Positions 21,190 to 32,224 of a stretch of 64,000 nucleotides of DNA are shown piece by piece (the first letter of the stretch is position 1; each line of letters opens with the position of its first letter). Origin of the DNA: Hippopus hippopus. Taxonomy: Eukaryota; Mollusca; Bivalvia; Cardiida; Cardiidae. A program made the translations under genes and the position numbers. The stretch lies in assembly GCA_946811185.2 (NCBI GenBank), contig OX328096.1, positions 50,606,252 to 50,670,251 of the forward strand, read 5' to 3'. The notes beneath the pieces are model-generated. The model saw nothing but the letters and a program-made list of their open reading frames with translations. It made no database searches and was not told where the DNA came from.

Positions 21190-21960
21190 TATATGTCTGA
21201 AAATATATGGTGATTCCTGGAACTGAGGAGGGTATCGGACAGTGAATGTTGAATATCTCTTCTCTGTGACGGCAAATCACAAATACTCTGTTATAAAGTT
21301 GTTACAGAAACAAAATACATGAAGAAGTGAGTGATGACTTGTGTATAATACAAATTTAATTTTATGTACAGAAATGGACTTTTTGTAAATTTTAAGGTAT
21401 GTAAATATTGCTTTTAATTGAAATTAAAACATTGTGAGAAAGTTTGTATTTGTTTGATTTTGTGTAATAGTATCTATCCTTGAAATTTGTTTTACCACAA
21501 AATCCTAGTATCACATTTGTTACCAACAGAATATTTGAAAATGTAGCCCGTTTCAGACTGCACTTGTGAATAAGATGTATTCAGGAATTACTATACATTC
21601 TTTCTACCTGTATGTCAAGATAGGTTTCATCACTATAAACGGGGGAAAACTGAACAAAGGTTCTGATACTGTTGCTATGTATCTCTTAAGTTGTAAATGC
21701 ATGTAGATACACAGTTCTCTCATGATATAAGAAAATCTTCTTGACCTGAAAATAACATGAAAAGTCAAAGTCTGTTTTACCTTTAATCAGTCTTTTAGTA
21801 TAGGACAGACTTGTGCAATTCTAAAGGTGAAGGAAAAGAAGAAAATGTATTTCATATGTAGTCTACAAAGTTTTGTTGTCTTCATTGCTTTTTGTAAGTG
21901 GCCATAAAGGAATTTATTTATTAAGTATACATTTATATATCCTTTTGTACTCATTTCACT
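21190..21960. other. 3' flank of ZNF207, no gene seen
   Basis: AT-rich; a possible alternative poly(A) signal ATTAAA lies near 21424. Confidence 0.4.
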
Positions 21961-21962
21961 AT

Positions 21963-22195
21963 AGGGGTCCTGCACGGTGAAAGTTAAGGATTTGCAATCC
22001 TATGGCCTTGGGGTTGATCCTCTGTGGAGGCACTGGGTTTTTCATAGGAGTTTTCTGGGCAAATTACCACTTAGGAAACCTAGCCTAGTACTTTTTTAGG
22101 ACAGAACACACTTTGACAAGTGTTCTGTTGTCATGCCAAAGCTGATACGAGGTTGAAATTAGTGTAAAATGCCATTCGGTCAATCAGTCAGTGAT
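21963..22195 (+). mobile_element. diverged tRNA-derived SINE
   Basis: CTTGGGGTTGATCCTCTGTG is a decayed B-box region; GCACTGGGTTTTTCATAGGA and the tail GGTCAATCAGTCAGTG match the SINE body seen elsewhere in the window. Confidence 0.45.
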
Positions 22196-22313
22196 TTAAT
22201 CTTTTACCAAGGTAGTGTATTTCCATATTGTTTGAGAGAAGTCAGATTTGATAACAAATCATAGGTTGCAAACTATAACCTACTCCAGTACCAAAAAAAA
22301 AATTGATGAAAGC

Positions 22314-22504
22314 TTAACTCTTTACCAAACAACAAAAATTTGGACTGGTCCAAAATAAAAGCATTTGCAGACAACAAATGAAATGAAGTTCAAATGATTG
22401 AATTCGTTTCTGAATGGTTAGAATTTTCTCGTTTTCCAATAACGTTTTCAAAAGTCTAATTTTTAAGGGTCGTTCAAAGTTGGGAGTATGTAGTAAAGGG
22501 TTAA
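22314..22504 (+). mobile_element. TTAA-palindrome MITE lacking half the palindrome
   Basis: TTAACTCTTTACCAAACAAC to TAGTAAAGGGTTAA. At 191 bp it is shorter than the roughly 225-bp norm because one arm of the central hairpin is missing. Confidence 0.75.
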
Positions 22505-22862
22505 TCTGGTGTACACGACACACAGTAGTAACTTGTGAATGAGAGCACTTAATGAGCTGTTTGGAACATTATCATTTGTGGGAAAAGCTGTGATTGCTTG
22601 CATCAAGCAATAGGTCCTTTTCCCTATATCTATGTATGGGATGTATTTTCATTGTAATAGGTTACTATAGGGTCAGTCTTAAAGTGATTGTCTATTCTCA
22701 GTTTTCCTGTCCTCAAGGAGGCCCTTTTCCTTCTATGTTTTGAATTGTTTTCTGACGCTGGCAATGTTGGTGTATTTGCACTAAAGTAGGTTACAAGAAG
22801 GTCAATCTAAAAATAAATTGTCTGTACTCAATGAAAAAGCAACTTGCCATATATTAAACATT

Positions 22863-23082
22863 TATAGTTGAATCCTGAGTTTATACGACCTTGTAGAAAA
22901 TATCTTCTAAAACACTGTCGGAAAAGGAGAAAACGTTGGTAACCAGCATTTTTCCTTTTTACCAAACCGCTTTTTACTCTTATTCAGACATATCTCATCA
23001 TTTCAGCCATACTCAAGTTGTCGTCTGCAGTGTTTTCAATCTGGACAAGTCTAAAATTTTGCAGGGTGGATAAGACTTAAAC
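22863..23082 (-). mobile_element. TTAA-palindrome MITE copy
   Basis: GGAAAAGGAGAAAACGTTGG and TCTAAAATTTTGCAGGG match the family; the ends are decayed. Confidence 0.65.
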
Positions 23083-23254
23083 ATGTGAAGAAAATCAGTA
23101 TGCATAAATTTTATTATCGCTGAATTTAAGGGTTTATGTGTACATGTAAAACTACTTTAGATTATTTAATTTTCAATGAAGTAAGAAAATTATTAGATTG
23201 GTTCTGAATTGCATGTTTTCATGTAGAAGCAGCTGAAGTTATAGCCAGAAAGCA

Positions 23255-23635
23255 GTTAAGTGTGGTCACAGCTCTTGCTGTTGGGCCTTTGTGCCCCCAA
23301 CAAATTGTTGGTGACATAGATTTGTATTTCATGCAAGATAAGATTCAAGTTGTAGTTTTACTGGATGAACATTACTGCAAGTACAGGCAAGTTGTCACAG
23401 TATCTCATTATGTAGGATACTGTTGGGTTTCTACCCCCAACATATACATGTTGGCGACTTTTTATTAGCTCCTGAATACCTTATTTTTGGAGTCGACTTA
23501 TTTTCTTAAATATTTCAAATTCGGGTATGAACTGATGAAGGATCTAGCTCTAGAAACAGGCAAGTCGTCACAGTATCAGATAGATACTGTTGGGCATTCG
23601 CCCCCAACATAATATGTTGGCGACTTTTTTGTTCA
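23255..23635 (+). repeat. three hairpin-containing repeats (GTTGGG..CCCCCAAC)
   Basis: CTGTTGGGCCTTTGTGCCCC (23277), CTGTTGGGTTTCTACCCCCA (23421) and CTGTTGGGCATTCGCCCCCA (23588) each form a hairpin followed by ATGTTGGCGAC or a variant. Each is preceded by GTCACAG. A fourth lies at 26515. Confidence 0.65.
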
Positions 23636-23639
23636 CTTT

Positions 23640-24360
23640 GAAGTGCTTGAATGTATTTGTGATTTTGATTCCTTCTTGACACAGGTTTTAAAAGTCATAC
23701 CATAACATCAATCATATAAAGAGCTTATTATTATGAAAGGAGTGTAGTTTGGAAGAAGTGACATATGTGCATCTTAATTAAGCCGTATGATTCCTTTAAG
23801 CAGACAGGAATTTAGTATAGATGGAGAATTACCATAGTTTGGCTTTTCTTTCTGACTTAAGAATGTTGATTCTTTTGTTTCATTGTTTTGATAACTGAAA
23901 TTAAGAGGAAAAGAAAAATGGTGTGAAGACCTGTTTTAGCAGGAATACATGCTAAGAGATAAAATCCAAAACTTTCTTTTATGTACTGTGTATTTGTGTA
24001 TCTTGTTATCGGTTAAGACAATTCTTGAAGCAGATGACTTTGAAAGCATATTCGTAGAACAAAATGAATTAACAAAGGTTTAGCACGTGAAAACATGGCT
24101 AAACAAAATATGACTAATCACTAGCACTTCCTGCGTTTGCCACTTTGTTTTTAAAAGTGTTCGATGTATGATGAATTGTCATTTGCAGGAAGGAGACTGA
24201 AAAGTTTTCATTCGATGACAGAAACTACAGTTTTGCATTTTTGTAAACTAAACTGTAATTGTTTCAACTTCTATTGTGACCATTCGTATATCTAAAGATT
24301 GTTTTGGATACTAATTGTTACAGTACTTGTGGCAAGTTATATTACAACCACCTGTTTCTT
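23640..24360. other. no feature seen
   Basis: AT-rich non-coding sequence. Confidence 0.4.
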
Positions 24361-24371
24361 TCTTTTGACAG

Positions 24372-24411
24372 TGAGGTTTGAAGATGATATACAGCCTGTC
24401 AAATCTCACCG
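24372..24411 (+). other. candidate exon (weak)
   Basis: TTTCTTTTGACAG precedes and GTAGGT follows a 40-nt stretch that reads RFEDDIQPVKSH in one frame. The splice sites are good but nothing identifies the product. Confidence 0.25.
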
Positions 24412-24419
24412 GTAGGTGT

Positions 24420-25490
24420 TAATGCTTTGTTCTGAATGCTGCAAAATATTGTGTTACAAAATAGATTTTAGTAATGATCGTGGTGATAAAAGTGGGACGT
24501 TTTAAATCATATATAGGCCATACTTTCACATTTTTTTATGCCCACTTTCGCCAGACATCAGATTTGTAATCAATTTGAAACATAACACTTAGCTGTACCC
24601 AAGTCAAAGGATTTAAATACCTCACGGCCATCTGGGTATCATAACGAGTTTGCCTTGCCTGAAACCATAAATTGTACCTTAATGGCATGGTAAATCTTAA
24701 GGTAGACAAAGCTCTTAGTTTTGTAAAAATGTATGAAATTACAAGATAAACATTGTGGAGTAGATTACATGGCAGATTTATCTTTATTTTCCAGCAACTC
24801 ATTTTTTTTTTTTTTTTTAATTTTCCTTGCTGAGAGCAAAATAATCGATACCAAATACTCAATCAGTTATTAAAAAAAAAAAAAAATCCCTTACACACTG
24901 AAAAAATACACTCCTTGGAACAGTCAGTGACAATTTTGTAACTTGAAGCCTGTTATATGTTCAAGCTACCAGGGTGGATCCAAGATCGATTACAAAGACA
25001 TGCGTCCTATAGCGTTCGATCTTTGATCTACATTGACTGCAAATGTAAGTTAGGTTCCCCACTTGAACGAATAAAAACGATACATGGTAAACTGCTCAAA
25101 GAATCGACAGAAAGAAGAAGACATGTTAGCAACTCTTTCAGACAAGATTTCAATAATACTAGTCTAAATCAGATCATTGCCATCAGCTAACACATATAAC
25201 TGCTTGAAACCAAAACCATTGGATACACAGTGAAGAAAATTTTGTTCAAATGGAAAGAATGAACTTCATGTTTTGACAAATTAGTAGCTGTGAAAGTTGA
25301 ATTATTTTATAGACCTTTAAACAAACTTGAACTTTGCTTAAATTTGAGATATTTTGAAAAAAAAGTGGCCGTCAAAACTGTTCATTTGAAGTGTTCCCTT
25401 TTTTTTCCCCGACAAATATTAATTTCTCAAGGAAGTTTTACAAATCATTAGGGTTTAAGATATTTGTATACTTACACAAGTTTACTGTTC
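24420..25490. other. no gene recognised
   Basis: It contains a T run (24805-24820) and an A run (24872-24886). An open stretch with GTAAGT at 25045 was not convincing as an exon. Confidence 0.4.
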
Positions 25491-25496
25491 CATATA

Positions 25497-26042
25497 CGAG
25501 GGCTGATCGATAAATTGTGGGCCTCATGTATAAGGGTTTGAAATTATGGCAGACATGTTGCATTATTTTTCAACATAACCCCCTTCAGTATCTATACACT
25601 TTTGCCAGCGATATGTCATGGCCTCAGTGCCAGTTTCAAAGAGGTCCTTTCTTGGACCGTTCAGAAAGCCCATTCCCGCATGTATTACGTCATCATCTGA
25701 TCGAAAGTGGGGCCATTTCCTGATCGAATGTGGGTACCGGAAATTGTCATCAATAATGGAAATAGATGAGAGTCTTACGAAGCGAGATCAGGCGATCAAG
25801 CGGATGCTTAATTATTTCAGAGCCATAATCGTAAATGGTAGACTTGTGAACAGAGGCATTGTCCTGGTGGAATAAAAGTCACTTGCCTTGTTTTAGAGTG
25901 CTACCTCTTCGATATGAGCTGACCAATAGACGCCAGTCTTCAGGTACAAAGCCTCAAATAATCTAGGAATAGTAGGGCTGAAAAAAGACATCTCTGTTCA
26001 ACTCCTTCAATAGAAGGCTTACGACTTATCAATCAGCCCTCG
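25497..26042 (-). mobile_element. internally deleted mariner remnant
   Basis: The ends CGAGGGCTGATCGATAAAT and the inverse of ACTTATCAATCAGCCCTCG are mariner-like TIRs. On the minus strand FHQDNASVHKS survives around one catalytic Asp. At 546 bp it has lost most of the transposase and is not the same subfamily as the element at 10095. Confidence 0.7.
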
Positions 26043-26197
26043 GAAATATTTTAATGAGTGATAAAATTTCTTGTTTTTCTTGCGCAAAAAATGAAATAGA
26101 TTTTATTTTTCTTGTGGAAGAAGACAGCTTTCGAAAGCTTTTATTTAGATTTTGCTAACGAAATAACTAAGAAATATTTACCTACGATAACTTTCAG

Positions 26198-26263
26198 GTG
26201 TAGAAGAAAGGCTTCGTCTGAAAAGCAACCTCTGAACAGTCAAATATTCCAATGTTCAAAGAG
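26198..26263 (+). other. candidate exon (weak)
   Basis: ACTTTCAG precedes and GTACCG follows; one frame reads CRRKASSEKQPLNS and onward. The donor is poor. Confidence 0.15.
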
Positions 26264-26377
26264 GTACCGTGTTTTTTTTTATCAGTACTCTGTTTCACAA
26301 GTCACAATTTCTGAGGTTTTCTATGGTGTATCCAACTGCAGTAATGCCGAACTTTACCCTTAAAAATAATAGGTTCT

Positions 26378-26440
26378 TTCACTGGCAGTGTAGATCTAGA
26401 TCAGACTGTACCAAAAGATCGAAGTTTAGCCGAATGCTTA
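26378..26440 (+). repeat. CAGACTG-core repeat copy
   Basis: AGTGTAGATCTAGATCAGAC matches the copies at 34139, 38672, 41562, 59669 and 60650. Confidence 0.45.
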
Positions 26441-26509
26441 CTTCTCTCTTCTCTGAAAATGTTTCATGCGTCTGTGGGCAAAAGATCATTATGTTAGAGA
26501 AGACTACGA

Positions 26510-26555
26510 GAAATTGTTGGGCTACAGCCCCCAACATCAAACGTTGGTGACTTGC
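26510..26555 (+). repeat. GTTGGG..CCCCCAAC hairpin repeat
   Basis: TTGTTGGGCTACAGCCCCCA then CGTTGGTGACTTG; the same unit as at 23255-23635. Confidence 0.6.
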
Positions 26556-26740
26556 GGTAGAAAAAAGGCTCTTGCCAAAAAAGACCAGGGTCAAAAGAAA
26601 GAAGAGTTTTGTTAAAAGTCAGTTTATTTTTTTGCTGCTTGCCATTTTATTAATAGGATATACAACGAACAGGGATTTGTTTTGAAAGTACTTGCTACAT
26701 TGAGCACATTGTGTTTGAAATAACGTATTGATATACACAT

Positions 26741-26980
26741 TAGCCATTCTCTGTGACAAGGAGCTTTAATGCATCTGCAAAAAGTGTTGAATTAAATCGC
26801 AGTTAGCGCAGGCTAAAGTGGGTCGAAGCTTTCTGCTGTTGGTCAAATTTTCGCATGTTAAAGGACCATTCTACATCATTATTGGTTGTCAAACAGAAAG
26901 GATTCTACGGAGCTATACGTATGGGATGACTTACTTTTGTCACGGAGATGCATTGAATCTCCTTTTGCCAGAGCGCTGCT
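26741..26980. mobile_element. MITE related to 37892-38412
   Basis: It starts TAGCCATTCTCTGTGACAAG and ends CCTTTTGCCAGAG; internal GCATGTTAAAGGACC matches the second copy at 37892. Confidence 0.55.
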
Positions 26981-27196
26981 ATACTCAACGCACTACAGGA
27001 GACTTTTGAAAATATTGTGGGAAGAAAGGAGCGATGCTTGTTAAACGCGATGTTGTAGTTAGTATTTTGTCGTAAAAGGTCCATATTGTGATTGGTTAAA
27101 AGCTTTGTAGGCTTTATGTCAGATTTGAATTGTATAGTCATCCTCTAAGAAACAACCTTTGTAATGAAGAACCTGTGAAAACCGACTATTTTACAG

Positions 27197-27295
27197 GTTG
27201 AAAGTAAACCTCAATTATTCTTGATTCAACAGATCTATTATGTAGAAACTTTCGGCGCTTGCAAAGTTGTTCGGAATTTCACAACTACAACTGAG
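27197..27295 (+). other. candidate exon, 33 codons, phase 0/0
   Basis: CCGACTATTTTACAG precedes and GTTAGT follows. The 99 nt are open in phase 0, beginning VESKPQLFLIQQIYYVETF and ending NFTTTTE. I do not recognise the protein. The pyrimidine tract, donor and multiple-of-three length support it, but a chance open stretch of this size is possible. Confidence 0.3.
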
Positions 27296-27559
27296 GTTAG
27301 TTTAGTATAGGCTTATATTGGGCTTTGTTAGCATTTATCAAAATGCTAATATAATCCCTTTTGTAACTTTGCAAACGCTGTTTCTGCTACTAGAAGAATT
27401 TGACGTCAGTGATGTGCTGTGCATCATGGTATTTTGACAAATGCGCACTGCTCCTACAATGACTACTGAAAGCTGTAGCAAAAGCAGGCTTAAATCACGC
27501 TCATTAATGTAAATTTGAATTTTTGTGATGGATAAAGACAAAAGTTTTTGGCGGAGGAG

Positions 27560-27975
27560 AAAGTTAAGGTAAAAGAAATTAGATTTAGCTGGTAAGTGAA
27601 GTAGAGGTTAAATCAGACGTGTTGAACAATCATCACCTTGGTAGTTAGAGGGCATTCGTTTGTAACAAATCCCCGACCCTTACGGACGTGGGACTGGTAG
27701 AGCTCTCTAAACAATGACATGGCTTTCTGTTAATACATTTCCATACAATTACGCAATTTTTGCCTTAAAAAGTAAAAAGCTTTTTAAATAATTTTGAAGA
27801 GGAGCATTGGCTTGCTACAAGAAGGTTCCCTGTATCCTCAATGTGTTCTATGTCATTAAAAAATGGCATTTTCATTTCTTCAAATCGGTTTCCTTTTTGT
27901 CCTTTACACTAGCTGCTTTATGGTGTGTCCGCAAAAAGCGTGTAGACAATGTCTCTGAAATGCTCAAACCATGGA
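27560..27975. other. no feature seen
   Basis: AT-rich non-coding sequence. Confidence 0.4.
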
Positions 27976-27979
27976 AGAA

Positions 27980-28214
27980 TTAACTCTACCGAACGACAAA
28001 AACGTAGACTTGTCCAGATTGAAAGCAGTTATAGACATCAAATTAAAAGTGGCTAAACGTTAAAACCAGAGAATTTTCTATTAAAGGGTAAAATATTGTT
28101 AGAAGAGGATAAAATGCTAGTAACTAGCATTTTCTCATTTTCCCACAATGATTTTAAGGGCCTTTTTTCTCAGGATCGTGAAAGCAATGGATTGTGTGCT
28201 TGGTAAAGAGTTAA
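27980..28214 (+). mobile_element. TTAA-palindrome MITE copy
   Basis: TTAACTCTACCGAACGAC to CTTGGTAAAGAGTTAA, 235 bp, with the centre AATGCTAGTAACTAGCATT. Confidence 0.85.
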
Positions 28215-28248
28215 GCCAAATACATGTACAGTGTAAAAAGGTTTCGAA

Positions 28249-28304
28249 ATGGCTGCTGATCTGAAAAGAGTGTTGTTCATGGACAGAAGAAAATGTGCTC
28301 TCCA
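28249..28304 (+). other. candidate start exon (weak)
   Basis: ATG begins MAADLKRVLFMDRRKCAL and the strong donor GTAAGT follows at 28305. No promoter or continuation is recognised. Confidence 0.2.
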
Positions 28305-28794
28305 GTAAGTTTTGAGTATGATCCCATGAGTGCTTAGAAACTGAATGGCAACTTGGAAATCAAAACAAGAAGACTGTGTTTTACGGATTTAGAAGAAGAC
28401 TCGGCAATAGTGCGGTCTTAAAACTGTCTTTTTTCAAAGAGATTTTTATAGGATAAAGGGAATGAAAGGTTTCTTGAGATGCTTTAGTAGAAAATTAATA
28501 TCTAGCTTAAATATGCAGATTACCTATACATGTATTGTGATCCTGTGGAATTTGTGTGTATGTGTTTTTATTCCAACAAGTCGAAAGGTACTCAAAAAGT
28601 ATATAGTAGAAATATTTTAAACTTGCCTTGAAATGAAAACAGTGGAAAGAAAGGGTAACTGCGGTACATAATTTGCAGTTCATTGCGATCCACTGCAGGA
28701 GTATCAAACTTTTTTGTGCTGTAATCTGTTGGCCTTTTGATAAATCTAAGTCTGTGAAATATCCATTTCAAGTTTTACTTTCATGTAATCTTAG

Positions 28795-28854
28795 GATCCC
28801 CAGGCTCATGCGAACTGTGGATTGAGATTGGACTTCATAGAACCAGCAGTCTAA
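28795..28854 (+). other. candidate terminal exon (weak)
   Basis: A pyrimidine-rich tract and TTAG are followed by an open 19 codons (DPQAHANCGLRLDFIEPAV) and TAA. It could follow a phase-0 exon such as 27197-27295. Confidence 0.15.
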
Positions 28855-28960
28855 TTTTGAACGTAATCCAGTCAAATATTTCATGAGATGTTCTCCCAAA
28901 CGGCATTGAAATTGCAAAACCTCTTACTGACTGAAAATTCGATTTCGTTTATTTGCAGCT

Positions 28961-29189
28961 TTAACCCATTACAACACAATCCCGAGTTTTGACGCCCCTG
29001 TAGGAGAAGGCTTTTGTAAAACATTGTGAAAAGGAGAAAATGCTGGTAACCAGCATTTTCTCCTTTTCCCACAATGTTTTCTTCCCCCATCCAAAACAAA
29101 AATCATTATTTCAGTTACATTTAATTTGTTGTCTGCAAATCCTTTCAATTTGGACCAGTCTAATTTTTTGTCGTTGGGTATAGAGTTAA
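28961..29189 (-). mobile_element. TTAA-palindrome MITE copy
   Basis: TTAACCCATTACAACACAAT to GGGTATAGAGTTAA; the centre ATGCTGGTAACCAGCAT has long matching arms. Confidence 0.9.
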
Positions 29190-29227
29190 CTATTCTATAA
29201 TATGATCATTTGTCATTGAGCAATTTG

Positions 29228-29671
29228 CTAAACCCTTTACCAAATAATCCCGTGTTTAACCCTTTACCACATAATCCCGACATATAACGACCCTGGTAGA
29301 TTAGATTTTTGAAAACATTGTGGGAAAAGGAGAAAATGCTGGTAAAATGCTGGTTTTCCCACAGCGTTTTCTACCCCAAGAAGGAAACCGTCATTTTAGC
29401 AACATTTATTTGGTTGTCTGCAAATGCTTTCAGTTTGGTCCAGTCCAAAGTTTTGTCGGTTGGTAAGGACTTTTACAACCCCTAGATGGAAGTCATTTTA
29501 AAACATTGTGAAAAAGCAGAAAATGTTGGTGACAAGCATTTTCAGCTTTCCCACGATGTCTTCTACCCTTTCAGAGACAAATTCCGTCATTTGAGCCTCC
29601 TAAAGTTTGCCGTCTGCAAATGCTCTCAATTGAAACGAGTCCAAAACTTTTGTTGCTTAGTAAACAGTTAA
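29228..29671 (-). mobile_element. TTAA-palindrome MITE split by another copy
   Basis: The outer copy starts CTAAACCCTTTACCAAATAA, stops at 29255, and resumes at about 29472 (ACAACCCCTAGATGG), ending TAAACAGTTAA. The break falls at the family's own internal TTTTAACGACC block, the kind of site the element targets. Confidence 0.8.
29256..29475 (-). mobile_element. nested TTAA-palindrome MITE
   Basis: TTAACCCTTTACCACATAAT to TTGGTAAGGACTTTTA. The centre has lost part of one arm (ATGCTGGTAAAATGCTGG). Confidence 0.8.
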
Positions 29672-29885
29672 TCCTTCACAAGATCCGAATTGAAAGCACT
29701 TGCTGACGACAAAAATGAAAGTGGTTCAAATGATGGAATTTTCCATGGAAGGGTAGAAAACATTGTGGCAAAAGGATAAAATGCTGGTTACCAGCATTTT
29801 CTCCTTTTCCCACATTTTTTTTTTTTCAAAAGCCTTATTCCTCAAGGTCGTTAGAACTCGTTAGATTGTTTGGAAACTGGTCAAA
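29668..29885 (+). mobile_element. TTAA-palindrome MITE abutting the previous copy
   Basis: It begins at the TTAA that ends the previous element (29668-29671), in the opposite orientation. Centre ATGCTGGTTACCAGCAT; the right end is decayed. Confidence 0.75.
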
Positions 29886-29933
29886 GAATCTTCTTACTAC
29901 CAAAAAAAAAGGTCTTCCTTACAAGGAAAAAGA

Positions 29934-30026
29934 TAATTGCACTTACATTTAATATTTAATATATCGTCTGCAAATAGATCTACTTTCAATTTGAACAATT
30001 CTGAAATTTTGTCGTCTGGTAAAGGC
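29934..30026 (-). mobile_element. TTAA-palindrome MITE, end fragment
   Basis: ATCGTCTGCAAATAGATC and TTTTGTCGTCTGGTAAAGG match the family's terminal third. Confidence 0.6.
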
Positions 30027-30029
30027 TGA

Positions 30030-30440
30030 AAAAAAAAAAGTTCACGAAAAGCATTTTGTGATAGTTTTAGCAATGTGTGCTTTTGCGTTTTGTTTGTTGC
30101 CAATGGATCATATTCTACAAATCGATTCTTTTAAAAACATTAAAATGATCAGCAAAACTTTTCAACTGCGTTTTATTTCACTTCCTCTTTCGTTTTGATT
30201 TGTCCCTTTCTTTTCCAGCAAACATCACAGTATTCGAGAAATGTTGAATTTTCCTTTAAAAATTGTAATTAATGGATGTTTAGGAACTTTCATGAGATAA
30301 CAAAATAGTGCAGCAACAGTTTTGATTTCTCGTGTAAGCTATCAAAACTATTGCTTTACTGATTTTTCACAGTTAATGTTCTTACATTTTGTTTAAATGA
30401 CTCGAAAAACGTCAAACTACTCGAACATGTCCTCTGGCTG
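30030..30440. other. no feature seen
   Basis: AT-rich non-coding sequence. Confidence 0.4.
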
Positions 30441-30445
30441 CATAT

Positions 30446-30672
30446 TTAACTCTTTACCACCAATCCCGAGTTTTAACGACCCTGAGTAAGAAGCCTTTTG
30501 AAAGAATTGTGGGAAAAGGACAAAATGTTGGTAACCAGCATTTTCTCCTTTTCACATAATGTTTTTTACCATTCCACACACAGGCTAAAAATCAATTTTC
30601 AAGTCACAAGTTGTCGTCTGCAAATGCTTTCAGTTAGAACAAGTCCAAAATTTTGTCGTATGGTAATGGAAT
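30446..30672 (-). mobile_element. TTAA-palindrome MITE copy
   Basis: TTAACTCTTTACCACCAATC to GTCGTATGGTAATGG; well-kept hairpin centre GTTGGTAACCAGCAT. Confidence 0.8.
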
Positions 30673-30687
30673 AAGTGTTCGACAATA

Positions 30688-31560
30688 ATTATACCCCCAC
30701 TTACGAAGTGGGGGGGGGGGGGGAGATACACTGGTTTCACTTGTCTGTCTGGCTGTCCGTCAATCCGTCCGCCTCTAGATTTTTCCGTTTCCGTTCTGTA
30801 ACTCGATAGCTTTTGACCTACGATCATAGGCTATACAAGTGTTGCCCAGGTGTCCTATTGTTAGCTCCACTGGCCGAAGGCCAGCGAGCTATTGTCATGG
30901 CGTTGTGTCCGTCGTGCGTGCGTCCGTCCGTCCGTTCGTTCGTCCGTCCGTGCGTGCGTCCGTAAACTTTTTCTTTAAAAAACTTCTCCTCAGAAACTAT
31001 TTACTGGATTTTTACCAAATTTCACAGGAATGTTCCTTTGGTGGTCCTCTTTCAAATTCCTTCAAATAATTGTGTTCCATGAAGAATTCTGGTTGCCATG
31101 GCAACCAAAGTAAAAAACCTTTAAAAATCTTCTCCTCCCAAACCGCTATTTGGATAGCATTATTATTTTAGATACAGGTTTACAGAATTCCTTAAAAAAA
31201 AAAAAAAGATCTGTCAAAAAACATGGCTTTTATGGGAGACTCATTTTCCTTTTATGGTATAAAGTAAAATCTTTGAAAAATTTCTTCTCTAAAACTATTC
31301 ATTGGATTTCATTGTTGTTTTGCAGGTAAGTTCCTATGGTGGTTGTCTACCAAATTGTTTCTTCAGTGAGCCAAAATGCAGGATTGAATGATAATTGTTA
31401 AAAACTTCCTTTCGCCATTATAGAAATATCAGGCCTGTGGAGCGATACAGGCGCTCAAGCGCCTCTAGTTTTTATGTCACATCGGTCAAAGGTCAAGGTC
31501 ACAGGCGATCATTTCCGTTCTCTGATTATGCTGCTTCATTGACAAGGTGCTAGGGGTATT
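30688..31560 (+). mobile_element. Helentron-like element (outer), interrupted
   Basis: TTATACCCCCACTTACGAAG with the hairpin CCCCCAC/GTGGGGG begins it; it is cut at 30861 by a second element and resumes at about 31471 with GGTCAAAGGTCAAGGTCAC. The right end is not clear. Confidence 0.4.
30862..31470 (+). mobile_element. Helentron-like element (inner)
   Basis: TAGCTCCACTGGCCGAAGGCC start; right end CCTGTGGAGCGATACAGG, hairpin AGGCGCTCAAGCGCCT and CTAGTTTTT. It is the shortest member and has a compensated change in the 3' hairpin (GGCGC/GCGCC in place of GGGCC/GGCCC). Confidence 0.65.
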
Positions 31561-31862
31561 TGCCAGGGGTATTTGTCCGCTTTGCGACAGTCTAGTTCGA
31601 CCTGGTTTTTCCTAGCCGCTTTTGTTTTCGAACCATTGAGATCTTAGGTAGCCAGAGCGGTTAGCGCTCAAATATGAGGTGTTGCGAGCGATCCTTCGTC
31701 AACCTTTGTTGTACTCGACTTTTCCAAAATTTCTTCGCAGACTTTTTTTCCCAGGATTACCTTGTGCTGTGGCTGATAAAACCGCTCCGCTGAACATAAT
31801 GGCCTCTAGAGCTTAAATGGAGAATTTGAGGAAAGAATATCACCTATAACAAGCAGAAAATT

Positions 31863-32082
31863 TTAACCCTTTACCACATAATCCCGACTTTTAACACCCT
31901 TGGCTCTTGAAAACATCGAGAGAAAAGGGGAAAATGCTGGTAACCAGCATTTTCTCCTTTTCCCTCAATGTTTTCTACCCTATCAAAAACAGAAATCATA
32001 GTTTGAGCTCCGTTTGATTTGTCCTCTGCAAATTCTCTCAATTTGTTCAAGGCCAATATTTGTTTGAGTGGTAAAGGATTAA
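31863..32082 (-). mobile_element. TTAA-palindrome MITE copy
   Basis: TTAACCCTTTACCACATAAT to GAGTGGTAAAGGATTAA; TTAA at both ends; hairpin centre intact. Confidence 0.9.
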
Positions 32083-32224
32083 ATGCAGTTGGTAATAGGC
32101 TTGCAGAGGTAAAGATCGGACGAACCGAGGGGGTGGTGGTGGCAATTAGACCGAGAAAAAAAGGTTTATTCGATACTTCCTGATTGATTATTGAAGGTAA
32201 TAAATTCAATTATTGTTTGACAAG

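Noticed and set aside
24973..25044. Candidate exon before GTAAGT at 25045
   Set aside because: Phase-0 reading has a stop and the acceptor lacks a pyrimidine tract.
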